Source: Cladobotryum mycophilum (Eukaryota > Ascomycota > Sordariomycetes > Hypocreales > Hypocreaceae). From it: 64,000 bases of DNA. The notes below the pieces were generated by a model, which was given only the letters and a program-made list of their open reading frames with translations, made no database searches and was not told the DNA's origin. This document shows, piece after piece, positions 18,558 to 27,700 of the stretch. The position numbers and the translations under genes were made by a program. Positions within the stretch are counted from its first letter, which is position 1; each line of letters begins with the position of its first letter. Where the stretch lies: positions 457,421-521,420 of the forward strand of contig JAVFKD010000015.1 of assembly GCA_036429605.1 (NCBI GenBank). Reading direction: 5' to 3'.

Positions 18558-20999
18558 TCAACTGTTTCGCATCTGCTTCGCTGCTGCCTCGCTCTGAACT
18601 AACCTGTCGTATTCTTGCCAGATACTACGGTCTGTGAAGTCTTTCCTTGGGACCCACGAGTTCTCTGAGTCTGGGTAACCTACCCATTTAACCAAGTATT
18701 TCCTGCCTTTATTCCCTTTGTGCGCTATTAGGCGTTCAATGTCAAAGACTTCATCCTCTTCCACAAGGTTATCTTCTTGCGAGCGCGCAGAGGCATCGCC
18801 GCGGTATTCCTCTAGTACTGATATAGGGAACACATTATGGATTCGCATTGTCTTTGGCAGTTCAAGTTCATAGGCTAACTTATGATCGCCAATTACCCTC
18901 GTAATCTCATAAGGTCCCAGGTACTTCGCAGCCAGTTTCTTGCTAGGTCTCTTTAGCTTTAGGTTCTTCGTTGATAAAAGGACCTTCTGGCCCAGTTCAA
19001 ACTGCTTGTTTATGTGCTTCTTATTGTAATACTTTGCGTAGGTCTCCTGTGCTTTAGCAAGTCGCTCCTTGATCGCTTCGAGGTTCTTGCGAAGCTCCTC
19101 TGAGCGCAGTCCGCCTTGTTCATTGACGATTCTCAGATCTTCTCGAGCTGCTCCAGGTCCCCTGGGTTCATAGCCTCGCAGTGCCTTCGCAGGGGACTCT
19201 CCTGTACTCGCGTGGGACCCTGTATTATAAGCAAACTGGGCTAGCGGTAGCCAATCTACCCAGTCATCCTGTTGTGAGGCCCCGTAGGTGCGCAAATAAT
19301 GCTCTATACCTTGGTTCATCCTCTCAGTCTGACCATCGGTCTGTGGGTGGAACGCTGTGCTAAGACGCCGCTTCATCGCAATGAGGTGGCAGAAGGTTCT
19401 CCAATATCCGCTCGTAAAGAGGGACCCTCGATCAGTCACAATACCTTCAGGGATACCATAATCTCTAAAGATCTTATCCAAAAGTATATTTGCAAGTCCC
19501 TCTGCCGTGAGGCTCTTCGAGGTCGCAACGAACACGCAGTACTTCGTCAGTCTATCCACAATCACCAATATTGCGTCTCTCTTCCTCCCGTGTATATCAA
19601 CTACACTAGGTAGTCCCGTAATAAAGTCCATCGAGATTTCTTCAAAGGGTTCATTAGGGATAGGTAACGCAGCGAGCTCGCCGTAAGGTAGGTGTTGCCT
19701 CCCCTTGTTCGTCTGACATTCGTGGCAAAAACGAATATGTTCCACAATATCTTCACGCATGCCAGGCCATGTATACCAGAGCCTCGCGCGTTTCAGCGTG
19801 CGGGTAACTCCCTGGTGACCCGCAGCTGGGTCATCATGGATAAGCATAAGGATTTCCTTCCTCATGCCCACCGGTACGTAGAGGCGATCCTGTAGCAACA
19901 GCGATCCCTTGTCGTTGAGGCGCCAGCGTCTGCGCTCGCGTCTTGAGAGCTCGCTGCCGCCTCGCAGCTTTTCTAGTAATTTCTTTGCTTCAGGGTCCGC
20001 CTCCTGGGCTCTCCTTAGAGCAGACTCCAGGGGCTCGCCCAATTCATCATTGTCATGTCCCGCAGTCGGGGTCTTCCCGGCTGCGCGGACAAGTCTCAGT
20101 CTTCTCACCAGTGAGCCGCTGCGATACAGTCTTCCCTCCCCGTCTCCTAGCATCCCCCTCGTTGTCCCCTCTTCTAAGGCTGACACCGAGCGAGGACCTA
20201 GCGAGCCCGCGGAGGTAGCCCTGCTACCATTGACGCTCTCACTGATCTTCTTCTTTGCGAGCCTACCCTCTGTCGCGAGGGCAGTCTCTTGCGCGAACTT
20301 CGCCAGGAACATAGGCAACTGCGTGTGGCGAGCCTCCTGTATCTCGTCAGCGTTATAGTGCTCTGGTCGCCGCGAGAGCGCGTCTGCCGGATTCGTGCTT
20401 CCCGGTCTGTGTTCAATGCGGAAGTCAAAAGGGCATAATTCATCTAGAGCAGAGACTTGACGGGCACTTAGCTTCGGCTTCGTAGTCAGGTACTTATGGT
20501 TTAAGTGATCTGTCAATACTTGAATCTGGTGTTCGCTGTAAGCAAGGTAATGCCGCCATACGCGGAAGGATTCTGTGATTGCTAGAAGCTCTGCGTCAGG
20601 GGCGTGATAACGTATCTCTGCCTCGTTAAGCTTCCGTGACATATACGCTACGGGGTGCCAGCGATCTCCCTGCTGTTGCGATAGGACAGCGCCTATAGCA
20701 AACCCCGAGGCGTCTGTTTCGATCCGGATTGGGGCCTGCGGTTCGAAGTGTTGGAGGATCGGGGCTTCTGTGAACGCCCTTCTCAGCTGCGTAAACGCTT
20801 CGACCTCGCGGGCCCCCATCTGGACCCTATCCGCTGTCTTGGGTTTCCCCTTCAGCAGGTCACTCAACGGGGCCGCCATCTTGGCATAGTTCTTGATAAA
20901 ACGTCGGTAATAACCTGTGAAGCCTAGGAACACCAGGATCTCCTTCACGGTCTCAGGTACCTTCCAGGTCGCAATAGCCTCGACGCGAGCTCGCTCCAT
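18558..20999 (-). CDS. Retrotransposon pol, 3' part: RNase H, integrase, chromodomain
   Basis: 813 aa from the first ATG. It opens with the end of the RT thumb (VFLGFTGYYRRFI), then RNase H (IRIETDASGFAIGAVLSQQ). The integrase has an HHCC zinc domain (GHQGVTRTLKRARLWYTWPG, then CHECQ) and the DDE core: Asp in MDFITGLP, Asp in VTDRGSLFT and Glu in DGQTERMNQ. A C-terminal chromodomain (VFDIERLIAHKG and YLVKWVGYPDSENSW) would guide integration to marked chromatin. It lies one frame from the protease/RT frame; the break is at a run of five G on the coding strand (21007-21011), next to a conserved KGG position. Confidence 0.95.
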   Translation of the reverse strand: MERARVEAIATWKVPETVKEILVFLGFTGYYRRFIKNYAKMAAPLSDLLKGKPKTADRVQMGAREVEAFTQLRRAFTEAPILQHFEPQAPIRIETDASGFAIGAVLSQQQGDRWHPVAYMSRKLNEAEIRYHAPDAELLAITESFRVWRHYLAYSEHQIQVLTDHLNHKYLTTKPKLSARQVSALDELCPFDFRIEHRPGSTNPADALSRRPEHYNADEIQEARHTQLPMFLAKFAQETALATEGRLAKKKISESVNGSRATSAGSLGPRSVSALEEGTTRGMLGDGEGRLYRSGSLVRRLRLVRAAGKTPTAGHDNDELGEPLESALRRAQEADPEAKKLLEKLRGGSELSRRERRRWRLNDKGSLLLQDRLYVPVGMRKEILMLIHDDPAAGHQGVTRTLKRARLWYTWPGMREDIVEHIRFCHECQTNKGRQHLPYGELAALPIPNEPFEEISMDFITGLPSVVDIHGRKRDAILVIVDRLTKYCVFVATSKSLTAEGLANILLDKIFRDYGIPEGIVTDRGSLFTSGYWRTFCHLIAMKRRLSTAFHPQTDGQTERMNQGIEHYLRTYGASQQDDWVDWLPLAQFAYNTGSHASTGESPAKALRGYEPRGPGAAREDLRIVNEQGGLRSEELRKNLEAIKERLAKAQETYAKYYNKKHINKQFELGQKVLLSTKNLKLKRPSKKLAAKYLGPYEITRVIGDHKLAYELELPKTMRIHNVFPISVLEEYRGDASARSQEDNLVEEDEVFDIERLIAHKGNKGRKYLVKWVGYPDSENSWVPRKDFTDRSIWQEYDRLVQSEAAAKQMRNS

Positions 21000-22315
21000 A
21001 GTAATACCCCCTTGGTCACAACAAATCCCAGAAAGCTAGTTTCCTTTACAGAAAAGTCACATTTCTCTGGGTTGACATACAGGTCCGCCTTCTCTAGTCG
21101 TTTGAGTACGCTGCGAACGTGCTGCTCATGGTCTTCGGGGTTCTTGCTATATATCAGTATATCATCCAGGTATACTATACATATCGCATCAACGAGCCCC
21201 TCAAGGGCCTCGTTGATGTATTCCTGGAAGGTCGCAGGGGCATTAACAAGGCCGAATGGCATAACTTGGTATTCGAAATGCCCGTATCTGCACCGGAAAG
21301 CTGTTTTCCACTCATCACCCTTATGGATGCGTATCCTATGATAAGCATCTTTCATATCCAACTTCGTGAATACAGAAGCTTGCCGCAATCTCTCAAGGAT
21401 CTCGCTGATAAGCGGCAGTGGGGCCTTATTCTTAACTGTTATCTTATTAAGGCCACGATAGTCAACGCATAGCCTTAGTTTTCCATTTGGCTTTGGCACG
21501 AAAAGCACGGGGGCGCCGGCCGGGCTTGTGGATCGCCTTATCCAGCCCTTCTCCAATGCATCCTGAATATACTCTCGGAGTGTTTCTAGCTCCTTCTCTG
21601 CGAGGTTGTAGATAGGTCCCCACGGCGGAGTCTTCCCTGGTTCTACGTCGATCTTATGTGTGCGGCCGCTGAGCTTTGCCAGCTTTCTTGCTTCAACCAT
21701 ATCAAATAACTTCGTATACTCAGGGTAAAGGTCTTCCCACTTCCTCGCAGCTTTCTCGTTGCTTGGTTGCTCCGGCCTTGGAGGTCCTGGCGATTGTAGC
21801 ACTAGGTTCTTAAAGTCACGGGCTAATGCCTCCTGCGGGTCCTCCGTTGTGTGAGTTAACACATAGGTCGCCCGTGCCTCTAGCTTGGCCCGGCGGAATG
21901 CCTTCGGCGTAGTAACAAGTTCGCAGTTGTCACGGCTCGGGGGATGTACCCAGAAGTTGTCTTCCCAATTTAATATCCACGGGTTATGTTCGTTAAACCA
22001 TGGTTTGCCGAGGATAAGGGGTTCAAACGGGATCTCTGCGATGACGAAGGGAACCTTCCGGATCTTCGCTATACCACTGCTATCGGTGATTTTCATCACA
22101 ACCTCCACTTCACCGTACACCTGTATCGGGTTTCGTTGCACGTCCACAACCATCTCTGTTGTGGGCTTTATCCTTGGCTTCACGTTCTCGGGGAGCAAGC
22201 CTATGTGCATTAGGTTTGCTCGTGAGCCGGTATCTCCCAGTGCACTCGCTGCTTGCCACTGGTTTGCTCGCCGAATGCTGGTCTTAATAATCATATCTTC
22301 GGCGAGCGCCTTATC
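20945..22315 (-). CDS. Retrotransposon pol, 5' part: protease and reverse transcriptase
   Basis: The first ATG of this frame is at 22294, but the frame is open directly from the gag stop (22316-22318) and in the same phase. The aspartic protease active site is LGDTGSRANL, about residue 20 from that ATG. The reverse transcriptase shows LFVPKPNGKLRLCVDYRGLN, KLDMKDAYHRI and the catalytic YLDDILIYS. The frame ends in about 20 residues unlike any RT just after FLGFVVTKG, which marks the frame break into the RNase H part. Expected product is a Gag-Pol polyprotein made by recoding. Confidence 0.93.
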   Translation of the reverse strand, partial: DKALAEDMIIKTSIRRANQWQAASALGDTGSRANLMHIGLLPENVKPRIKPTTEMVVDVQRNPIQVYGEVEVVMKITDSSGIAKIRKVPFVIAEIPFEPLILGKPWFNEHNPWILNWEDNFWVHPPSRDNCELVTTPKAFRRAKLEARATYVLTHTTEDPQEALARDFKNLVLQSPGPPRPEQPSNEKAARKWEDLYPEYTKLFDMVEARKLAKLSGRTHKIDVEPGKTPPWGPIYNLAEKELETLREYIQDALEKGWIRRSTSPAGAPVLFVPKPNGKLRLCVDYRGLNKITVKNKAPLPLISEILERLRQASVFTKLDMKDAYHRIRIHKGDEWKTAFRCRYGHFEYQVMPFGLVNAPATFQEYINEALEGLVDAICIVYLDDILIYSKNPEDHEQHVRSVLKRLEKADLYVNPEKCDFSVKETSFLGFVVTKGVLLWSELASRLLRPGRYLRP

Positions 22316-23152
22316 CTACTTGCGGATACCTCGGACCTCAGTGGCGTTAGGGTTTGTGGCCGGGGTCTCGGTGTTTCCTCGCTGCGACCTCTCTACTCCT
22401 CCTGCCATTGCTAACTGCGAGTTCGGGCACGAGGAGGCGTAATGTCCTTGCTGCTTACACGCCCAACAGGTGATATCAGGGTAGTCCCTCTTCGCTCCAC
22501 TGCCTCGAACCACCGGTTCTATATGATCGCTCTGATCGCCCTTCGAGGTCTCTGCGTCCTTGCTGTATAGGCTCTTCGGGGCCATGTCCCTATCGTTGTT
22601 ATCGTTCCGGGGCGGGTTTCTCTCGCGGCCCCTGTTTGTGTAAGTAACGCCCCTTTCTGCTTGGTAGCTTCGTGTGCTATAGTGGGTATTGGATTCGACG
22701 CGTTCCCCTGCTTCGCGAAGCTCTTGCCAGGTCGCAGGGAGCTTAGCGCGAGTAAGCTCCGTTTTTATCTCGGGCAATAACGTGTCTATAAAGAACGCCA
22801 TACGAAGCAGAACTGGAAGTTTCTCGGGCATCTCGGCCTCGATCAGGTCCCACGTATGGATGTGTTTCTTAAACGCGGTTCCTGGTTTCTGTTGGAGGGC
22901 TCTTAGCCGCGAGGCCGCTGAGAGGGCCCTGTTTTCTTCGCTTCCAACTAGCCCTTGACAAAAGCGGAGGAATTCCTGCCATGTTGGTAAAACGTCCTTG
23001 CCGTCTAATTCTCGGCTCGTCAATAGCTTTGTCCATTCTTGCTTCGCCCTCCCTTCGAGGCCGCGACTAGCTGCTATGACCTTCGGTTCGTCCTCAGAGT
23101 ATGCCCAGGGCTTCTCGCGGAATAGCAGCTTTGCTGCCATAGCAAACTCCAT
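22316..23152 (-). CDS. Retrotransposon gag, capsid and nucleocapsid part
   Basis: 278 aa from the first ATG, although the frame is open for more than 60 nt upstream (residues such as IDPVETKFNGDSWTKY, typical of Ty3/gypsy capsids), where it overlaps the preceding frame. It contains the capsid-like helices (WQEFLRFCQGLVGSEENRAL) and a CCHC knuckle CWACKQQGHYASSC that binds the genomic RNA. The frame stops at a UAG whose next codons continue into the protease without phase change. Confidence 0.9.
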   Translation of the reverse strand: MEFAMAAKLLFREKPWAYSEDEPKVIAASRGLEGRAKQEWTKLLTSRELDGKDVLPTWQEFLRFCQGLVGSEENRALSAASRLRALQQKPGTAFKKHIHTWDLIEAEMPEKLPVLLRMAFFIDTLLPEIKTELTRAKLPATWQELREAGERVESNTHYSTRSYQAERGVTYTNRGRERNPPRNDNNDRDMAPKSLYSKDAETSKGDQSDHIEPVVRGSGAKRDYPDITCWACKQQGHYASSCPNSQLAMAGGVERSQRGNTETPATNPNATEVRGIRK

Positions 23153-23195
23153 ATACTTAGTCCACGAATCCCCGTTAAACTTGGTCTCTACCGGA

Positions 23196-23660
23196 TCAAT
23201 TCGACGGTGGTAGTGAGCTGGTTGCGAGTTCGGGGGTCCCCGTAGCGAGATGTGAACGTTTCGTCCGCCTGAAAGAATCGGGGTGCCTCGCTATGACTTC
23301 GTCGCGGGATCTCGTCGAGGACCCTGAGGCGACGAGGGGGCGCTCTGTTGCTAAATCCGAGTTGGCCTCATCCAATTGTCGTTTAAGGTCTCTGAGCCGA
23401 CGAAGGCGTAGTGCTTCGGCTACCTGGCGTTGTAGCTGCTCCTCCTCGGTGACCTCGCTGAGGGTTGTCGACGCAGGCGTTGCTGGGCTCCCAGAGGGTA
23501 TGTTCGAAGGTATTCTAAAGGTTTGTCGTACGGGTTCCTGATTCAACGCATTTTCTTCTCTTAGAAATTCCGTAAGGTCCCCGGCCTCTGACTGCTCCCT
23601 CGCTGCTATCTCCTCGCGAGGTTCCGCGTCAAGGGCATCGTAAATTTCTTCGTTCTCCAT
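23196..23660 (-). CDS. Retrotransposon gag, N-terminal coiled-coil part
   Basis: 154 aa starting MENEEIYDALDAE, 46 bp inside the 5' LTR. It is Glu-rich with a probable coiled coil (EEEQLQRQVAEALRLRRL) and ends in a basic Ser/Thr-rich tail. The capsid frame lies at +1 and overlaps its end. The junction includes a run of five C on the coding strand (23232-23236), so a single-base length change there would fuse the two frames. Either one gag gene with an assembly error or true +1 recoding. Confidence 0.8.
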   Translation of the reverse strand: MENEEIYDALDAEPREEIAAREQSEAGDLTEFLREENALNQEPVRQTFRIPSNIPSGSPATPASTTLSEVTEEEQLQRQVAEALRLRRLRDLKRQLDEANSDLATERPLVASGSSTRSRDEVIARHPDSFRRTKRSHLATGTPELATSSLPPSN

Positions 23661-23706
23661 TGTGCCTCAAGCGGTCCCTATCCCAAGGTGGGTAGAAGAA
23701 TTGACT

Positions 23707-23908
23707 TGTCAGGTTTTTGGTCACAAGGGAGTGAATGAGTGCACAATTCAGTAGCTAGGTCGTAGCTATCTCGCAGGTAGGTCTCAATTGGTGACGGTTT
23801 CAATTCTTGCCCTTCTAATTCCTTGATCAACGGCCGCGCCTCAAGGCGCGCGCCGCTGGTCGGCGTCGGAAAAACCTTCTTCCTTCCACTCTTACACAGC
23901 TCATGACA
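23707..23908 (-). repeat. 5' LTR (right copy)
   Basis: 202 bp, same sequence and length as the left copy; followed by the target duplication AACGG at 23909-23913. Being upstream of gag on the minus strand, it should carry the element's promoter. Confidence 0.95.
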
Positions 23909-24037
23909 AACGGCGTCTAGGAAGCTACATGAAACTGAAGAGCTGAGACGGTATTGAAGTTAAGCACCAAAGTCGAGAAAATAAGGGAAGTACTCCTTCA
24001 TAAAAGACGACCACATCATCGTAGCTATATGTTTAGG

Positions 24038-24546
24038 TTAAAGAGAAGCGCCGCACTCTCGCAACAGCTTAATGGCGCTCCGATATTCCTCCTTGCCATC
24101 TCGCCATTTGTCCGAGGAATATTCTTGTTTCAAACTACATTCAGCACTATTCTCTAGGAGGAGCTTAGTCATTTCCCTATTCCTGCGTTTGACTTCCGGA
24201 ACTATCACGGCGTCTTTGGTTCCATACTTAACGTTAATGTCAACTCGGCCAGTTGAGAGCAGTAGTTTCACAATGGCCTCATTCGTGTTCTTTGCTACGC
24301 TCAAAAGTGGTGTTTGACCATCCATGTCCCGGGCATCTAGGTTTATGCTCTCTGTGCAAGAAGTAGCCGTATTATTGTTCCATTCTTATTTTCTATTATG
24401 AATGAAAGCAGCTTTCGGCCACATTTAGTTCGAGTAATTGGGTTTATATTTTCTTTGCAAGAAGTAGTCGTATTATAGTTCCATGGTTGCTTTCTACTGC
24501 GAATGAAAGCCTTGTTCAACAATCTCCGTCCCGGGACTTTGCTTCT
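24038..24546 (-). pseudogene. Decayed ankyrin-repeat tail cut off from the NLR gene
   Basis: The minus strand still encodes ankyrin repeats: DMDGQTPLLSVAKNTNEAIV with a following KLLLSTGRVDIN (24325 downward), and upstream of it two related units reading LSFAVESNHGTIIRLLL and LLSFIIENKNGTIIRLLLAQ. The units are broken by frame changes at corresponding positions (AAAGAAAATATAAACC and CAGAGAGCATAAACC) and by a stop where a conserved Gln is expected. The block lies just beyond the solo LTR and matches the repeat type of the NLR gene, so it was most likely that gene's C-terminus before decay. Confidence 0.75.
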
Positions 24547-24709
24547 TGTCAGGTTTTAGGTTGCAGGGGAGTGAATGAGTGCACAACATAGTAGGGATCG
24601 CGTAGCGATCTCGCAGGTAGGTATTAATTGATGACGGTTTCAATTCTTGCCCCTGTCTAACTAACGCGGTTGCTTCTCCCTTTTACGGGTTTCTTGCCGG
24701 CACATGACA
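24547..24709 (-). repeat. Solo LTR, diverged relative of the 16.7-kb element
   Basis: 163 bp from TGTCAGGTTTTAGG to GGCACATGACA, flanked by the direct repeat CTTCT (24542-24546 and 24710-24714). It shares GGAGTGAATGAGTGCACAA, ATCTCGCAGGTAGGT and GACGGTTTCAATTCTTGCCC with the complete LTRs but differs elsewhere and is shorter. The internal region is gone, as after LTR-LTR recombination. The strand follows the orientation of the complete element. Confidence 0.9.
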
Positions 24710-27700
24710 CTTCTGTAGAATGTGCTTTATAACATTCTCTTGTCGATACCTTTTTGCCCAGCACAGAGGTGTTTGGCCAAGATCATCTCTAGAGCCCAGA
24801 TTCACTCCATCCAAAGTGCCGAGAAGTTCCGTAAAGGACTCACTGCTACCCTCTGTATTACCATCTTGGAGAATCAGCCGTTTTCCATTGGTTGCTGCCC
24901 ACCAAACTAGTGTTTGAGGGCTCTCATGATCATAATCCCCCTCAGAACGGTACTTCATGAGAAGAAGATTCACGATTGCCTCGCTGCCTTCTTGTGCAGC
25001 CCGAAGTAATGCTGTGACACCATACCGAACTTTCGCCTTGAAGTCAATGCCATGTTTCGCTAGCAGGAGTTTTACCACAGTCTCACGTCGACACGCCACT
25101 GCTACACAGAGGGCTGTTTCCCCCGCCCAGTTCCTCGCATTCAAATCAATTTCATCAGCCTCAAGCAGTAGTCGCACTACTTTGTCGTGCCCGCATTCTG
25201 CTGCGAGTAACAATGGCGTAGAATTACGGTAAGCCTTGAAGTTCACCCCAATTTTACCCGATTGTAGCAGCAATCGGACGACTGCTTCATGTCCTCCAAA
25301 TGCCGCACAACATAGTACTGCATTTAGATCAACTCTGGGATCCGGTAGGAGTAGCGCGACTACCTCCTTGTACCCCTTTTCCGCTGCTATTGAGATCGGT
25401 GTTTTGCCTATCTTATTTATGACATTTGTCTGGAGGTTTGGGTCAAGTTCTGGATGCGTGAGTAGTATTTTAACCACTGCATCATGTCCATTCACTGCCG
25501 CATAACCTAACGGGGTCAACGATTCAACATACGACTCGAGGCTTCGTATGTAATTTACGTCAACACGATTCGTGGCGAGAAGCAGCTTGACCACTCCAGA
25601 GAATCCATATTCCGCAGCAAGTGATAAGGGAGTGATGGTGATTTTGCCGTATCCGTCGGTAGAAGTATAATGACAGTCTGGATTGACTTCTCCCTGCGCG
25701 AGCAACAATTCGACCACCGTTTCATGCCTCTCTCTTGTTGCGAACCATAAGGGGCTCTGATTACTTTTATCAACAGAATTCACATCCACACTCCCGGTGA
25801 GTAATAACTTAACCGCCCCAGAATATCCTTTCTCAGCTGCATACGACAGTGGCGTCCGTCCTTCAGGACTCTTGCATTCAGGAGGGTTCTCACTAAGCAA
25901 GATCTTCAGGACTTCTTCAATTCCAAGGAATACTGCCAAATGCACCTCCGGGTTTGCACTTGGGAGTGCTTGCATTCCATACTCACTCGACAGCCACCAT
26001 TGGCTTTCTGACTGTAATATCGGCATGGATTGTAAGAACGCAGCAATTTCGTGACACAAGGAGGGCGCCTTCCGAGCGTGATTCCCCCAATGAGCCGCGG
26101 CATAGTTGAAGAATTTGTTTAATTTCTTCCGCGTCTTAAACTCTTCTTCCGTTTTGCAATGACCTGCGTCAAAGGCGCTGAATGAGAGATAGGTAATGCA
26201 GACTTTCGTAATCCTAATATGAGGATCGGAGAACCACTGGTCTTGCGTCTGTTCAAAGTACTCTTGTGTTGTGTAGTGAACTAATCGGATTATGTCGCTC
26301 TGTTCATCAACTGTGACCAACCCAGCACAAGATGAGACCATATCGCCAATCTGAAATAGATCACCAGTATCTATCTCAGATTGACCGGGTTCTTGACCGG
26401 GTTTTACTGCAAGCGCATGGCGAAGTTCCAAAGTGTTGAGCGGTCTCTTTGCGCAAGTGATCCATAACAGAACATTTGTCGCAAGATATCGGATGCCTGA
26501 GGCCTGGCAATTGATCCTTTTCATAGCCTCTTCGTATGCATGGTCTAGTGCATCGACGTTCTCAACTCCGCTGGAAATTTCATGTCGCTTGCGGATGCCT
26601 TGTAATGCCCTTCTTATGGCATTTGGAGTAAGCTTATCCTCAAGTGAATGAAGATATATTCGCGCCAACAGAAACCTGAAAGCCTATTAGTATTTATCCC
26701 ATTCTTCGTGTATCGTTATCAGCACGGAGCACCTACATGCCATTAACGGCTTCCAAGATTTCAGTCTTGATTTCCTCTCGCAAAGCAAGATCTTGCTGTA
26801 CGAGAGAAGGCAGACTTTCTAAGTGTGACTCCAAATAATTGTCAACGTCAGAGCGGTCTGCACGGATTTCCAAGAAAACACAGCCGGTAAAGAGATCAAC
26901 AATGTCTGGAATGAATCTCGATGTTGCAAGAAGATTCACTCCGCACCGCGCCTGAATGTTGAATATATTTGATAGGAATATCTTTCGCTGTCTATCGGCT
27001 GTTTGGCATTCATCGAGAGCATCGACGATTATGAAAACTCTTGAATATAGCTTGGCAACAGATTGGAGACTGGTTACAATATTCTCTTTTGATGGTCGTG
27101 TGCTGTCTTTTGTGTGATCTTGGTAAAGTTTATTAAGAACATCTGGTAGCGAGGATCTTGCCTGGCAGAGCTGCTTGAAGAGACTCGACAAGAGGTCGAT
27201 AGCCTTCTGTTCGGCGCCCTTATGAAAATTACAATAAACATATGCGAGACCGATATCATCCGGTTTTGCGTTAGCCCCGGAGGCCAAATCGTTGATTGCG
27301 ATTGAGGTCAGGATCGTCTTCCCTGCCCCGGGTATGCCTGGACAGAAGAGTGTTTGGTTCTTTGTTGACTTCCATGTTTTGTACTCTTTCGAATCCAGAA
27401 ACCATTGGCCACTTCCGAGCTGCCGTTTAGAAAAGTAGTCACTTTGCTGGAGACCATGATCGAAGGTCGTGAGCCAATTCAAAACACCTTTCTCCCATTT
27501 GTTGTGTTGATGCCGAAAAATAAAATTGGTCTTGGATGATAGATCCGAAATTCTCTCTTGAACATCCGCTAGCACTACAAGCTGTTAGTAAGTATCTCAA
27601 AGCGGGCGCTCTCATACAGTATAGCCAATCAATTTGTTTGGCGCAATAAAATGACACGTATCTCATCAATAAAGCTAGGCCCTTTGAAACATTCGGGAAT

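Larger units (their letters stand above)
16691..23908 (-). mobile_element. Full-length Ty3/gypsy chromovirus LTR retrotransposon
   Basis: A 7.2-kb element bounded by two 202-bp LTRs beginning TGTCA and ending TGACA, flanked by the 5-bp direct repeat AACGG (16686-16690 and 23909-23913). Gag and Pol read leftward, so the right LTR is the 5' LTR. Domain order is gag with a CCHC knuckle, aspartic protease, reverse transcriptase, RNase H, integrase, then a chromodomain, which defines a chromovirus. The two LTRs look identical by eye, meaning recent insertion. The frames lack the dense stop codons expected from RIP. The 1.6 kb between pol and the 3' LTR holds an oppositely oriented spliced gene, listed separately. 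A tRNA primer site next to the 5' LTR could not be assigned. Confidence 0.95.

Noticed and set aside
23680..23706. tRNA primer-binding site next to the 5' LTR
   Set aside because: The sequence after the LTR does not begin with TGG; a TGGGATAGGGACC word is too far away. Self-priming is possible but not shown.
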